DNA of 64,000 bases, taken from the NCBI RefSeq assembly GCF_000300975.2, contig NZ_AEEC02000026.1, positions 1-64,000 on the forward strand. The letters run 5' to 3'. A program made the position numbers and the translations under genes. The DNA comes from Herbaspirillum frisingense GSF30 (GTDB taxonomy: Bacteria > Pseudomonadota > Gammaproteobacteria > Burkholderiales > Burkholderiaceae_D). Each line of letters begins with the position of its first letter. Position 1 is the stretch's first letter. Shown here one piece after another: positions 1 through 7,653 of this stretch. The notes below the pieces were generated by a model, which was given only the letters and a program-made list of their open reading frames with translations, had not been told where the DNA came from and ran no database searches.

Positions 1-30
1 AAAAAAAAGGAGCCCGAGGGCTCCTTTTTT
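1..30 (-). terminator. Rho-independent terminator of the lytic transglycosylase gene
   Basis: The stem GGAGCCC / GGGCTCC (9-15 and 18-24) has a two-base loop and is flanked by A8 on the left and T6 on the right. It therefore reads as a terminator on either strand. It lies about 45 bases past the stop of the leftward transglycosylase gene, and could also serve a rightward gene ending outside the window. Confidence 0.85.
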
Positions 31-74
31 GCGTTCTGAATACCGGTAATATCCAAATCGCAACGCACTGGCCC

Positions 75-1076
75 TTATAGGGCAGCGAGTTGTTCTTCCG
101 CCTTCGGCTTGGCAGCCGATGCCACGTTGTTGTTGGCCGGCTTGGGCTGCTCGGCGCTGGCGGCCACACCCGAGGCCGGCGGCAGCTTGACGGTTGCCGT
201 GGTGTAGATGGAGATGTTCTTGCCCATCGCGACCTGCTTCAGGTTCTGGTACTCGGACAATACCTTGATGCCATAACCACCGTCGTTGGCCATATCGGCC
301 GCGCCGACGTAGCTCTTCAGACCTGCTTCGACGGAGCCGCCACGGGTGACATATTCCTTCAGAATCTGCGAACCGACGCGAATGTTGGCGACCGGATTGA
401 GGGCTGCCTTGATGCCGCCCAGCTCCTGGAACTTGTCGTGGTGCACCTTGGCCATCACCTGCATCAGTCCCTGCGCACCCATCGGGCTCTCGGCGAAGGG
501 GTTGAAGCGCGATTCGATGGCGATCACCGACAGGATCAGCAGCGGATCGAGCTTGATGTCACGGGCCGTCAGGTAGGCGGCCGACACCAGCATGTCGGCA
601 GCGTCACTGGCCACGCGATAGCGTTTGGCCAGCCAGTTGGTGACCAGCTTCTGCTGACGCGGGTTGCCCAGCAGCTGGCGATCTTCGGCCGACAGGTTCT
701 GCGCTGCCAGCGGGGTGATCGGCGCAGGCTGCACCGTATCGGCCGCCATCACGCCTGCCAGGGCGGTGGTAGGAGCCACGGGTGCCGTGGGCGACATCAG
801 TTCGGCCAGACCCGGGGTGGCCGGGGCGTCGGCTTGCTGGACTTCTTCCGTGGCATCGGAGAAGGGGGACATGCTGATCAGCTTGTCGGCCAGGTCCGGA
901 TTGAAGAACATCAGGCCCAGCACGAACAGCGCGGCAATGCCGAGTATCGTCAGAACACGATGGGCGATGCCGAAAAATTGAGCAATGCGCGAGTTGCCGG
1001 AGAGATTCCGGAAATTCACGCGGCGAAGCACCTGCGGGACGCCTGATAAAGGCGCCTCGGAAGCTTGGTTGGACAT
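75..1076 (-). CDS. Membrane-anchored lytic transglycosylase (SLT/Slt70 fold)
   Basis: This 333-aa protein should cleave the MurNAc-GlcNAc bond of peptidoglycan at the periplasmic face of the inner membrane. One hydrophobic segment (about residues 41-58) is followed by a Pro/Ala-rich linker. The SLT catalytic domain starts near residue 140. The family signature is visible as AIESRFNP (catalytic Glu 188) followed by GAQGLMQV. The C-terminus is a low-complexity Ala/Lys/Pro tail. I chose the ATG at 1076 because an AGGAGG box lies 4 bases upstream; a longer reading frame to 1160 has no comparable ribosome site. It is a single-gene unit with its own promoter, a long leader and a terminator. The family assignment is firm, the precise cellular role is not. 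Confidence 0.88.
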   Translation of the reverse strand: MSNQASEAPLSGVPQVLRRVNFRNLSGNSRIAQFFGIAHRVLTILGIAALFVLGLMFFNPDLADKLISMSPFSDATEEVQQADAPATPGLAELMSPTAPVAPTTALAGVMAADTVQPAPITPLAAQNLSAEDRQLLGNPRQQKLVTNWLAKRYRVASDAADMLVSAAYLTARDIKLDPLLILSVIAIESRFNPFAESPMGAQGLMQVMAKVHHDKFQELGGIKAALNPVANIRVGSQILKEYVTRGGSVEAGLKSYVGAADMANDGGYGIKVLSEYQNLKQVAMGKNISIYTTATVKLPPASGVAASAEQPKPANNNVASAAKPKAEEQLAAL

Positions 1077-1371
1077 TGAACCTCCTGCATTATTGCGGCA
1101 AAAACAGGGCGCGCCTGGCCAAGAAGTGAAGACCAAACGGCTGAACTGTCGTCGCTGCAATCTATTACGTTACCGTCGCAAGGCGTTACGGCAAGGCCAT
1201 CCGCGAGGCCTGCTGGCCCTGCCGTCGGATGGCATGTTTCGGGGGGTAGGGCTGACGCCCTGGACACACTTCTTGAGTTGCTGGGACCCCGGATCCCTGG
1301 ATACCTTGCTTGGCTTGACTGTTTTGTTTCAAGCCTCTACGAGCCCACGGCTCACCTCTTCGGTTTAGAGT
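1077..1371 (-). other. Long structured 5' leader of the transglycosylase mRNA
   Basis: No reading frame here looks coding. On the leftward strand several stems are visible: GAGCC/GGCTC (1341-1353), GGCTTGA/TCAAGCC (1312-1318 with 1329-1335, ten-base loop), and GC-rich stems around 1250-1300. I recognise no known riboswitch class. The leader could hold an RNA regulatory element or simply be a long UTR. Confidence 0.35.
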
Positions 1372-1377
1372 GGGCGA

Positions 1378-1406
1378 ATTGTAGAAGCCACTTTATATCG
1401 AGTCAA
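1378..1406 (-). promoter_or_regulatory. Sigma-70 promoter of the lytic transglycosylase gene
   Basis: Read leftward, TTGACT (1406-1401) and TACAAT (1383-1378) are separated by exactly 17 bases, each one base off consensus. The predicted start is near 1371, which leaves about 295 nt of untranslated leader before the ATG at 1076. Confidence 0.7.
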
Positions 1407-1539
1407 TACTATGAAATTAGTTCTTTATAACTTTTGTGTATCATATTCAACGTGGCCTTCCTTCAAAAATCAATAGAATCAAGCGTTTGCCGGGGATAGT
1501 TGAGCCGGCTGTGATGCAAAAAGAAATTTGTTAAAAAGT

Positions 1540-3024
1540 ATGAAATACACTGATTTGCGTGACTTTATTTCCCAGTTGCAACAAAAAGGGGAGCTCAAAC
1601 GGGTCGCGCACCCGGTTTCCTCGCATCTGGAGATGACCGAAATCGCCGATCGCACCCTGCGAGCCGAAGGTCCGGCGCTCCTTTTTGAGCAGGTTGATCA
1701 GAAAAATATCCCCGTTTTAGCGAATCTTTTCGGTACTCCTCATCGCGTCGCACTCGGTATGGGGGCCGAAAGCATCAGTGAATTGCGCCGCATCGGCCAT
1801 CTGCTGGCGCGTCTGAAGGAGCCGGAGCCACCCAAGGGCATCAAGGATGTGCTGGATCTGGGCACGCTGGTGAAGTCGTTGTGGGACATGGCGCCCAAGG
1901 AGCGCGGCTCGGCACCGTGCCAGGATGTGGTGTGGGAAGGCAAGGACGTGGACCTGTCGCGCCTGCCGATCCAGCACTGCTGGCCTGGCGATATTGCACC
2001 GCTCATCACCTGGGGGCTGGTCATTACCAAGGGGCCGCACAAGAAGCGTCAGAATCTGGGCATCTATCGCCAGCAGGTGCTGGGTCCGAACAAGGTCATC
2101 ATGCGCTGGCTGGCCCATCGCGGTGGTGCGCTGGATTTCCGCGAACACTGCATCGCGCACCCCGGAAAACCCTATCCGGTGGCCGTTGCCCTGGGTGCCG
2201 ACCCGGCTACTATATTAGGAGCAGTCACACCGGTGCCGGATAACCTCTCGGAGTACCAGTTCGCCGGTCTCCTGCGCGGCAGTCGCACCGACCTGGTCAA
2301 GGCCATGGGCAGCGAGTTGCGCGTGCCGGCCTCGGCCGAGATCGTGCTGGAAGGGCATATCTATCCGGACGAAAAACATGCATCCGGATTCGAGCACGCG
2401 CTGGAAGGTCCGTATGGTGATCACACCGGTTACTACAATGAGCAGGACTGGTTCCCGGTCTTCACCATCGACCGCATCACCATGCGACGCGATGCCATCT
2501 ATCACTCCACCTATACCGGCAAGCCGCCTGACGAGCCGGCCGTGCTCGGCGTGGCCTTGAATGAAGTGTTCGTGCCGCTGCTGCAGAAGCAGTTCGCCGA
2601 GATCACCGATTTCTACCTGCCGCCGGAAGGGTGCAGCTACCGCATGGCGGTGGTGCAGATGAAGAAGTCCTATGCCGGCCACGCCAAGCGGGTGATGTTC
2701 GGGGTGTGGAGTTTCCTGCGCCAGTTCATGTACACCAAGTTCATCGTGGTGGTGGATGAGGATGTGGACATCCGCGACTGGAAGGAAGTGATCTGGGCCA
2801 TCACCACGCGTGTGGACCCGGTACGCGATACCGTCCTCGTCGATAACACGCCGATCGATTACCTGGACTTCGCCTCGCCCATCAGCGGGTTGGGCAGCAA
2901 GATGGGCATCGATGCGACCAACAAGTGGCCCGGCGAAACCAATCGCGAATGGGGAACGCCGATCGTGATGAGCGATGAGGTGAAGAAACGCGTCGATACC
3001 ATCTGGAAGGATCTCGGCATCTGA
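1540..3024 (+). CDS. ubiD: UbiD, 4-hydroxy-3-polyprenylbenzoate decarboxylase
   Basis: This prenylated-FMN-dependent decarboxylase removes the carboxyl group from the octaprenyl-hydroxybenzoate intermediate of ubiquinone synthesis. The 494-aa length matches the family. The N-terminus MKYTDLRDF and the block [17 protein letters not shown] with the following [11 protein letters not shown] are characteristic of UbiD. I start at the ATG at 1540; an in-frame TTG 12 bases upstream would add four residues, and neither has a clear Shine-Dalgarno. The gene stands alone between a long divergent spacer and the SRP RNA gene. Its activity needs the flavin prenyltransferase UbiX, which is not in this window. 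Confidence 0.94.
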   Translation: MKYTDLRDFISQLQQKGELKRVAHPVSSHLEMTEIADRTLRAEGPALLFEQVDQKNIPVLANLFGTPHRVALGMGAESISELRRIGHLLARLKEPEPPKGIKDVLDLGTLVKSLWDMAPKERGSAPCQDVVWEGKDVDLSRLPIQHCWPGDIAPLITWGLVITKGPHKKRQNLGIYRQQVLGPNKVIMRWLAHRGGALDFREHCIAHPGKPYPVAVALGADPATILGAVTPVPDNLSEYQFAGLLRGSRTDLVKAMGSELRVPASAEIVLEGHIYPDEKHASGFEHALEGPYGDHTGYYNEQDWFPVFTIDRITMRRDAIYHSTYTGKPPDEPAVLGVALNEVFVPLLQKQFAEITDFYLPPEGCSYRMAVVQMKKSYAGHAKRVMFGVWSFLRQFMYTKFIVVVDEDVDIRDWKEVIWAITTRVDPVRDTVLVDNTPIDYLDFASPISGLGSKMGIDATNKWPGETNREWGTPIVMSDEVKKRVDTIWKDLGI

Positions 3025-3061
3025 TGTGCCGGCGTCACTGAAGCAGTGGATCAGCATCCGG

Positions 3062-3096
3062 AGGCCGCGCACATTGTTGACGCACTTGCGCGGCCT
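3062..3096 (+). terminator. Hairpin after ubiD
   Basis: A 9-bp inverted repeat AGGCCGCGC / GCGCGGCCT (3062-3070 and 3088-3096) with a 17-base loop lies 38 bases past the ubiD stop. It is followed only by a weak T-rich stretch, so termination is plausible rather than certain. Confidence 0.4.
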
Positions 3097-3151
3097 TGCA
3101 GTTTCTGATGCGGTGCAATGAATTAGCTGGCCGGGGTGATGTGAATTGGGA

Positions 3152-3157
3152 TACAAT
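3152..3157 (+). promoter_or_regulatory. -10 box of the SRP RNA gene
   Basis: TACAAT lies 7 bases before the predicted 5' end of the SRP RNA (3165), the spacing expected for a -10 element. I cannot identify a good -35. Confidence 0.5.
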
Positions 3158-3164
3158 GCTCCCC

Positions 3165-3262
3165 GGCGGGCCCCTGCGCATTGTGGCATGGTCAACCTGG
3201 TCAGGTCGGGAACGAAGCAGCCACAGCTATTTCCCACAAGTGCCGCAGACAAGGCTCGCCTC
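3165..3262 (+). ncRNA. ffs: 4.5S signal recognition particle RNA (small bacterial type)
   Basis: This is the RNA scaffold of the signal recognition particle, which binds Ffh and targets nascent membrane proteins to FtsY and the Sec translocon. The apical domain core GGTCAGGTC-GGGAAC-GAAGCAGCC is present at about 3189-3212. The GGAA tetraloop is closed by G-C where E. coli has C-G, a compensated change that supports the fold. The ends pair as GGCGGGCC (3165-3172) with GGCTCGCC (3253-3260). The length of about 98 nt fits the small SRP RNA class. The exact 3' end is estimated from pairing. Confidence 0.92.
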
Positions 3263-3275
3263 TTGATCTCATCTC

Positions 3276-3307
3276 AGCCGTTATGTTCGTCATGACGGCT
3301 TTCTGTA
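3276..3307 (+). terminator. Terminator of the SRP RNA gene
   Basis: A 10-bp stem AGCCGTTATG / CATGACGGCT with one G-T pair and a TTCGT loop (3276-3300) is followed by TTCTGT. It sits 14 bases beyond the folded end of the SRP RNA. Confidence 0.6.
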
Positions 3308-3373
3308 AGTCCCCCCCTTCCAAAGAGACTACACCGCCGCTCCATGTGCGGCGGCCTGCATGTTGGATACTCG

Positions 3374-4381
3374 CTATCGGCGGGCGTCCAGGCGATCTGC
3401 CAGGATGGCCGACACGCCCGTGAAAGCCGGATACTCCGCCGTGATCACATAGGTCGGAATGGCCTGGGTCAGGACCGACATACGCCCCTTGTTCTCGAAG
3501 CGCGCCCGGAAGGGTGAGCGGGCGAAATAATCCCCCAGGTGTGGAACCACGCCGCCACCGATATAGATACCGCCGAGCGCACCCAGCGTCAGCGCCAAGT
3601 CGGCTGCCACCGTACCCAGCATGCTGCAGAACAGGTCCACCGTTTCGCGGCAGATGGCATCGCCTTGCTGGAGCGCACCTTCCACGATGTCAGCCGCCTT
3701 CAACTCGGCAGCGGGATGGCCGTCGATGGCCAGCAGGGCGCGATGGATGAACTCCAGACCCGGGCCGGACACCAGGCGCTCCGCCGATACGTGCTCATGG
3801 AATTGCCAGGCATAGGCCAGCACCGCCGCTTCACGCGGATTGGCCGGGGCGAAGGCCACATGCCCGCCTTCGCTGGCCAGCGGCAACCAGTGGCCGTCAC
3901 CGCGGACCAGACCGCCCACACCCAGCCCGGTGCCAGCGCCGACCAGGCCGATCGGCTCACCACTCTTGGGCGCACCGCCACCGATCTGCTGCAGCTCGTC
4001 GGCGCGCAATTGCGGGACCGCCATTGAAAGCGCGGTGAAGTCATTGACCACCAGCAGCAGGTCCAGCCCCAGCAATTGCCGTGCAGCCTCGATGGAAAAG
4101 GCCCAGTCGTGGTTGGTCATCTTGATCTGGTCGCCTTGTACCGGATTGGCGATGGCCACCACGGCGTGCCGGACCGGTGGCTGGCCTGCCAGCTGGAGAT
4201 AGGCCTGTACGGCATCGGTGAATTCCGGATAGTCGGCACCGCGCAGCACCTGTACCTGTTCGATGCGGCCTGGTGCCGTTTCCAGCGCGAAGCGGGCATT
4301 GGTGCCACCGATATCGGCCAACAAGCGCGGCCCGTCGGCCTGCGCCTTGGAAGTAGAAGGAGAGGGGGCTCCGGTTTGCAT
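3374..4381 (-). CDS. glk: Glucokinase
   Basis: The enzyme phosphorylates glucose to glucose-6-phosphate with ATP at the entry to glycolysis and the Entner-Doudoroff pathway. The phosphate-binding signature [15 protein letters not shown] is near the N-terminus, followed by [13 protein letters not shown] and the glycine-rich [13 protein letters not shown] of the hexokinase/ROK-like ATPase fold. With the ATG at 4381 it is 335 aa, near the usual 320-340. An upstream ATG at 4423 would add 14 residues unlike the family; AAGGAC precedes the chosen start. It is the only sugar kinase here and is not next to sugar-transport genes. Confidence 0.92.
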   Translation of the reverse strand: MQTGAPSPSTSKAQADGPRLLADIGGTNARFALETAPGRIEQVQVLRGADYPEFTDAVQAYLQLAGQPPVRHAVVAIANPVQGDQIKMTNHDWAFSIEAARQLLGLDLLLVVNDFTALSMAVPQLRADELQQIGGGAPKSGEPIGLVGAGTGLGVGGLVRGDGHWLPLASEGGHVAFAPANPREAAVLAYAWQFHEHVSAERLVSGPGLEFIHRALLAIDGHPAAELKAADIVEGALQQGDAICRETVDLFCSMLGTVAADLALTLGALGGIYIGGGVVPHLGDYFARSPFRARFENKGRMSVLTQAIPTYVITAEYPAFTGVSAILADRLDARR

Positions 4382-4508
4382 AGGGTTGTCCTTGTTGTCT
4401 TCGTTCCGTAGGGGCGGCAGCACGCAGGGCGTCGCCGCCGGTCGGAATGCATCGGGTCATTGAGGCCTGCCTGAAGGGTATGAGGCAGACCGGCGCGCCA
4501 GGTTCCGA

Positions 4509-4526
4509 CGGATGGTCGTCCATCCG
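4509..4526 (-). terminator. Possible hairpin terminator after the TPR gene
   Basis: CGGATGG / CCATCCG with a TCGT loop lies 17 bases past the TPR gene stop. There is no T run, so termination here may depend on Rho. Confidence 0.3.
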
Positions 4527-4543
4527 CGACGGCGCGCATGGTA

Positions 4544-6361
4544 TCAGTGTTGGGTCAGGCGTTGTTGGAGTGCTGAGCGGACCTGGGCAATGACCTCGTT
4601 CCAGTCGTCCGTCTGGGTCTGGCGGAAGATCGTGAAGGAGGGATACCAGGGGGTGTCGCTACGGTCCAGCTGCCAGCGCCAGCAGGTATTGACGCGATTG
4701 AGCAGCCACACCGGCTTGCCCAGGGCGCCGGCCAAGTGGCATACCGAGGTGTCGACACTGATCAGCAGGTCCAGATGGGCGAGCAGCCCCGAGGTGTCGG
4801 CGAAGTCACGCAGTGCTCCAGAGCAATCCTTGACGTGGCTGGCCAGCGGATGGCTGTGCAACTGGGCCAGCGCCGTGTCGCCGACCTGCACCGAATAGAA
4901 TTCCAGCTGAGCGTGCTCGCGTGCCAGTTCCACCACCGGTGCCAGCGCATCGAAGGGGAGCGATCGTTGACCGTCGATGCGCACGGCGTCCGGATGGGTT
5001 TGCGCCGAACTGCCGGCCCAGACCAGTCCCACGCGCAGGGCGCGGTTGTGCGGCAGGCGTTGCGCCCAGTCGCTCCAGGCACTGGCGTCAGGCAACAGGT
5101 AGGGCGCGCGCGGAATGTCTTCTTCGCTGAATGACTGGCACGCCAGCGGCAAGCTCATCAATGGGCAGTGCACATCGAAGGCCGGGCGCATGAAGCGCTG
5201 GCTGCTGATGACCTCCGCCGCCCCGGGGACATTGCCCAGCAGCTTGACCAGGGCAGGTTGCACTTCCAGGATCACGCGCGCACCCATGGCCGCCACCAGC
5301 GGCACGTACCGTACGAATTGAAGGGTGTCGCCAAAGCCCTGTTCGGCGTGCAGAAGGATAGTCTTTCCCTCCAGCGAAAAATCGCCCAGCCAGAGCGGCT
5401 CGGTGAAGTGGCGCAACTGACCTTGCATCTGTTCGGTGTACCAGCGCGCCTCGTAGGCGCGCCAGCCATTCTGGTAGTCCCCTTGCAGCAATTGCATGAG
5501 GGCGTCGTTCCACGGCGCGGAGGAGGCGTCTGGATTCAATTGGCGGGCGCGATCATAGGAGTCGGTGGCCTCGTCAAAGCGACGCAGGGTTTCCAGGGTC
5601 GAGCCCCGATTGAACCACAGGTCGGCCGAGCTATCGTCCAGCGCCAGGGCTTGGTCATAGGCTTGCAGCGCTTCCAGCGGGCGTTGCAGCTGCACCAGGA
5701 CATAGCCCCGGTTGGACAGCGCCTGGTAGAAATCAGGCTTTACCGTGAGTGCGCGGTCGTAGGCGGCCAGGGCTTCTTCCAGCAGGTAGCTGTCCTTGCA
5801 GGTATTGCCGAGGTTGAACCAGGCTTCGATGAAGTCCGGGCGCAGGGTCAGGGCCGAGCTATACGACTGGCGTGCGTCGGCGTAGGCAAACAGGTCGTGC
5901 TGCGCATTGCCTTGCTGGAACCAGGCATCGGGATTGTCCGGGTTCATCTTCAGCGTCCGCGCGAAGTCTTCCAGGGCTTCGGCGGAACGTCCGAGACGCC
6001 GCAAGGCTGTACCACGCCGCAGCAAGGCGTCGGGAAAATCAGGTTTGGCGGCGATCAGGTGGTCGTAGCGGGCGACGGCTTCCTCGTCCCGGCCCAGTTG
6101 TTCGAGCGCCCCTGCGTGGTCGAAGTAGGTATCCAGGTGGCCGGGATTGAGGTCGATGGCCTTCGCCAGTTGCGCCTCGGCGGCGGCCCAGTCTTCCTGA
6201 TGCAGCTTGAGCATGCCATACAGGTAATTGGCTTCGAAATGCCGGGGCAGCTTGAGCAGGACTTTCTTGTACAGCTCCTCGGCCGGCGCCAGATCGCCTT
6301 TTTGATGCAGCGCGAGGGCTTTTTGCAGCAGGATGAGGGAAGGATTGGCTTGCTGACGCAT
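4544..6361 (-). CDS. TPR-repeat protein with C-terminal GT9-like glycosyltransferase domain
   Basis: The 605-aa protein has about eight tetratricopeptide repeats in roughly residues 1-290, with repeated patterns such as AWFNLGNT, ALAAYDRAL and DLWFNRGS. The C-terminal half resembles glycosyltransferase family 9 (heptosyltransferase-like) domains: HAEQGFGDTLQFVRY near residue 335 and DLLISVDTSVCHLAGALGKPVWLL near the end. Fusions of this type are common in Burkholderiales and often lie near surface or flagellin glycosylation genes, but no acceptor is identifiable here. There is no signal peptide, so a cytoplasmic role is expected. The substrate is unknown. Confidence 0.75.
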   Translation of the reverse strand: MRQQANPSLILLQKALALHQKGDLAPAEELYKKVLLKLPRHFEANYLYGMLKLHQEDWAAAEAQLAKAIDLNPGHLDTYFDHAGALEQLGRDEEAVARYDHLIAAKPDFPDALLRRGTALRRLGRSAEALEDFARTLKMNPDNPDAWFQQGNAQHDLFAYADARQSYSSALTLRPDFIEAWFNLGNTCKDSYLLEEALAAYDRALTVKPDFYQALSNRGYVLVQLQRPLEALQAYDQALALDDSSADLWFNRGSTLETLRRFDEATDSYDRARQLNPDASSAPWNDALMQLLQGDYQNGWRAYEARWYTEQMQGQLRHFTEPLWLGDFSLEGKTILLHAEQGFGDTLQFVRYVPLVAAMGARVILEVQPALVKLLGNVPGAAEVISSQRFMRPAFDVHCPLMSLPLACQSFSEEDIPRAPYLLPDASAWSDWAQRLPHNRALRVGLVWAGSSAQTHPDAVRIDGQRSLPFDALAPVVELAREHAQLEFYSVQVGDTALAQLHSHPLASHVKDCSGALRDFADTSGLLAHLDLLISVDTSVCHLAGALGKPVWLLNRVNTCWRWQLDRSDTPWYPSFTIFRQTQTDDWNEVIAQVRSALQQRLTQH

Positions 6362-6646
6362 GGATTGGTTCGGGAGAGAAAAGGGGGCAGGCGGCGTGGC
6401 CGGCCTGAGCGTGCAGCAAGTGTCCCAAATTCATTCCGATTTATCCAGCGGATTACAGGTGGAATTGCCGCCTATATCTTCCTTGCGGCTGCTTGGGTCG
6501 CCGCAAGCGGCAATGTGGCTTTTCTTTTACACTAGGACGACGTCAGACAACTGACGGTCGACGCAAGCCGGCATCGACCGCTTATCTTCATTTGTGCTCA
6601 TGCAGGTATTGCGCCACAACGATCACGCCACTACGGAGTCTTCCCG
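6362..6646. other. Divergent intergenic region
   Basis: This spacer separates the leftward TPR gene from the rightward FAH-family gene and must hold both promoters. The only notable site is a small perfect hairpin CGTCAG-ACAA-CTGACG (6541-6556) about 90 bases before the FAH-family start, a possible operator. I see no convincing gene. Confidence 0.3.
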
Positions 6647-7330
6647 ATGAGTTTCGCCATCCCCGCACCCGCCCAGACCACGATCCCCGTGGTGGGTGGT
6701 GCTCCATTCCCGGTCCGCCGCATCTATTGCGTCGGTCGCAACTATGCCGCCCACGCCCGCGAAATGGGCCATGACCCGGACCGTGAGCCGCCATTCTTCT
6801 TCATGAAGCCGGCTGATGCGATCGTGCCGACCGACTCCGTGCTGCCCTATCCGGCCGCTACCGCCGATTACCATCACGAGATCGAGATGGTGGTGGCGCT
6901 GGCCAAGGGTGGTCGCGATATCCCGGTGGAACAGGCGCTGGATCTGGTCTACGGCTATGCCGTCGGCCTGGATATGACCCGCCGTGACATCCAGGCGCAG
7001 GCCAAGAAGCTGGGCCGCCCCTGGGACATGGCCAAGGGATTCGACCAGTCCGCACCCTGCGCACCGATCGTGCCGGTAGCCCAGTCCGGCCATCCAGAGC
7101 GCGGCGCGGTGTGGCTCAAGGTCAACGGCGAAGTGCGCCAGCAAGGCGACCTGTCGGACCTGATCTGGAGCGTGGCCGAGACCATTTCCTACCTGTCGGG
7201 TCTTGTCGAGCTGTTCCCGGGAGACATCATCTTCTCCGGCACGCCGGAAGGGGTGGGCGCGGTGGTCAAGGGCGATCGCCTGCAGGGGCATGTCGACGGC
7301 TTGCCCGATATCAACATCACCATCGGCTAA
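6647..7330 (+). CDS. Fumarylacetoacetate hydrolase (FAH) family protein
   Basis: The 227-aa enzyme belongs to the FAH fold, which includes acylpyruvases and 2-hydroxyhepta-2,4-diene-1,7-dioate isomerases that cleave or isomerise short beta-diketo acids with a bound divalent metal. Visible family blocks are RIYCVGRNYAAHARE, the metal-ligand segment HHEIEMVVAL, GYAVGLDMTRRD and the C-terminal FSGTPEGVGAV. The length and RNYAAHA motif fit the YcgM/FAHD1-like acylpyruvase group. The ATG has a CGGAG box at the right distance. No catabolic neighbours are present, so a housekeeping role such as oxaloacetate or acylpyruvate clearance is likely. The substrate is inferred only. Confidence 0.8.
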   Translation: MSFAIPAPAQTTIPVVGGAPFPVRRIYCVGRNYAAHAREMGHDPDREPPFFFMKPADAIVPTDSVLPYPAATADYHHEIEMVVALAKGGRDIPVEQALDLVYGYAVGLDMTRRDIQAQAKKLGRPWDMAKGFDQSAPCAPIVPVAQSGHPERGAVWLKVNGEVRQQGDLSDLIWSVAETISYLSGLVELFPGDIIFSGTPEGVGAVVKGDRLQGHVDGLPDINITIG

Positions 7331-7379
7331 GCCTTCGTACCGCTGCGCCAGCCGGTTCTTGCGGGCGGCTGTTTGACCT

Positions 7380-7420
7380 GGTTTCCGGCCTGCCGGCCCC
7401 GGCGGGTCGGGGCGGAAACC
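7380..7420 (+). terminator. Strong inverted repeat after the FAH-family gene
   Basis: GGTTTCCG (7380-7387) pairs with CGGAAACC (7413-7420), and the GC-rich interior can extend the stem. It lies 50 bases past the stop. No T run follows, so it may act as a Rho-dependent end or RNA-stabilising hairpin. Confidence 0.4.
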
Positions 7421-7451
7421 AAACTGTCATGAAGCGATTGGCGATGCGGCG

Positions 7452-7457
7452 TATAAT
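7452..7457 (+). promoter_or_regulatory. -10 box of the RNA helicase gene
   Basis: A perfect TATAAT lies about 200 bases upstream of the helicase ATG, with no good -35. If used, it gives a leader of about 190 nt, and long leaders are common for autoregulated DEAD-box helicase genes. The rest of 7331-7653 shows no gene. Confidence 0.4.
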
Positions 7458-7653
7458 AGGGAGTTCCGGGCGTGGCAGGTCGTCGTCCCGGTCAGCATCT
7501 TTTGCATCATCCGAAGCGCCCGGCCGCTCAGGTTTGGCCGGTTCGCCCGTAACACATCAACACAGAAAGCAATCAGAACCCGTGCGCATGCACCCCATGC
7601 ACCGGAGCCGCCTGGCGGCTGCCGCGGCGCTGTCGCACCGTTCGCAATAAACC

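Noticed and set aside
1077-1160. 28-residue N-terminal extension of the lytic transglycosylase
   Set aside because: AGGAGG lies just before the ATG at 1076, and the extension has no ribosome site.
3334-3354. Hairpin CCGCCGC/GCGGCGG as a glk terminator
   Set aside because: The stem is good, but no T run follows on the leftward strand. Kept only as a note.
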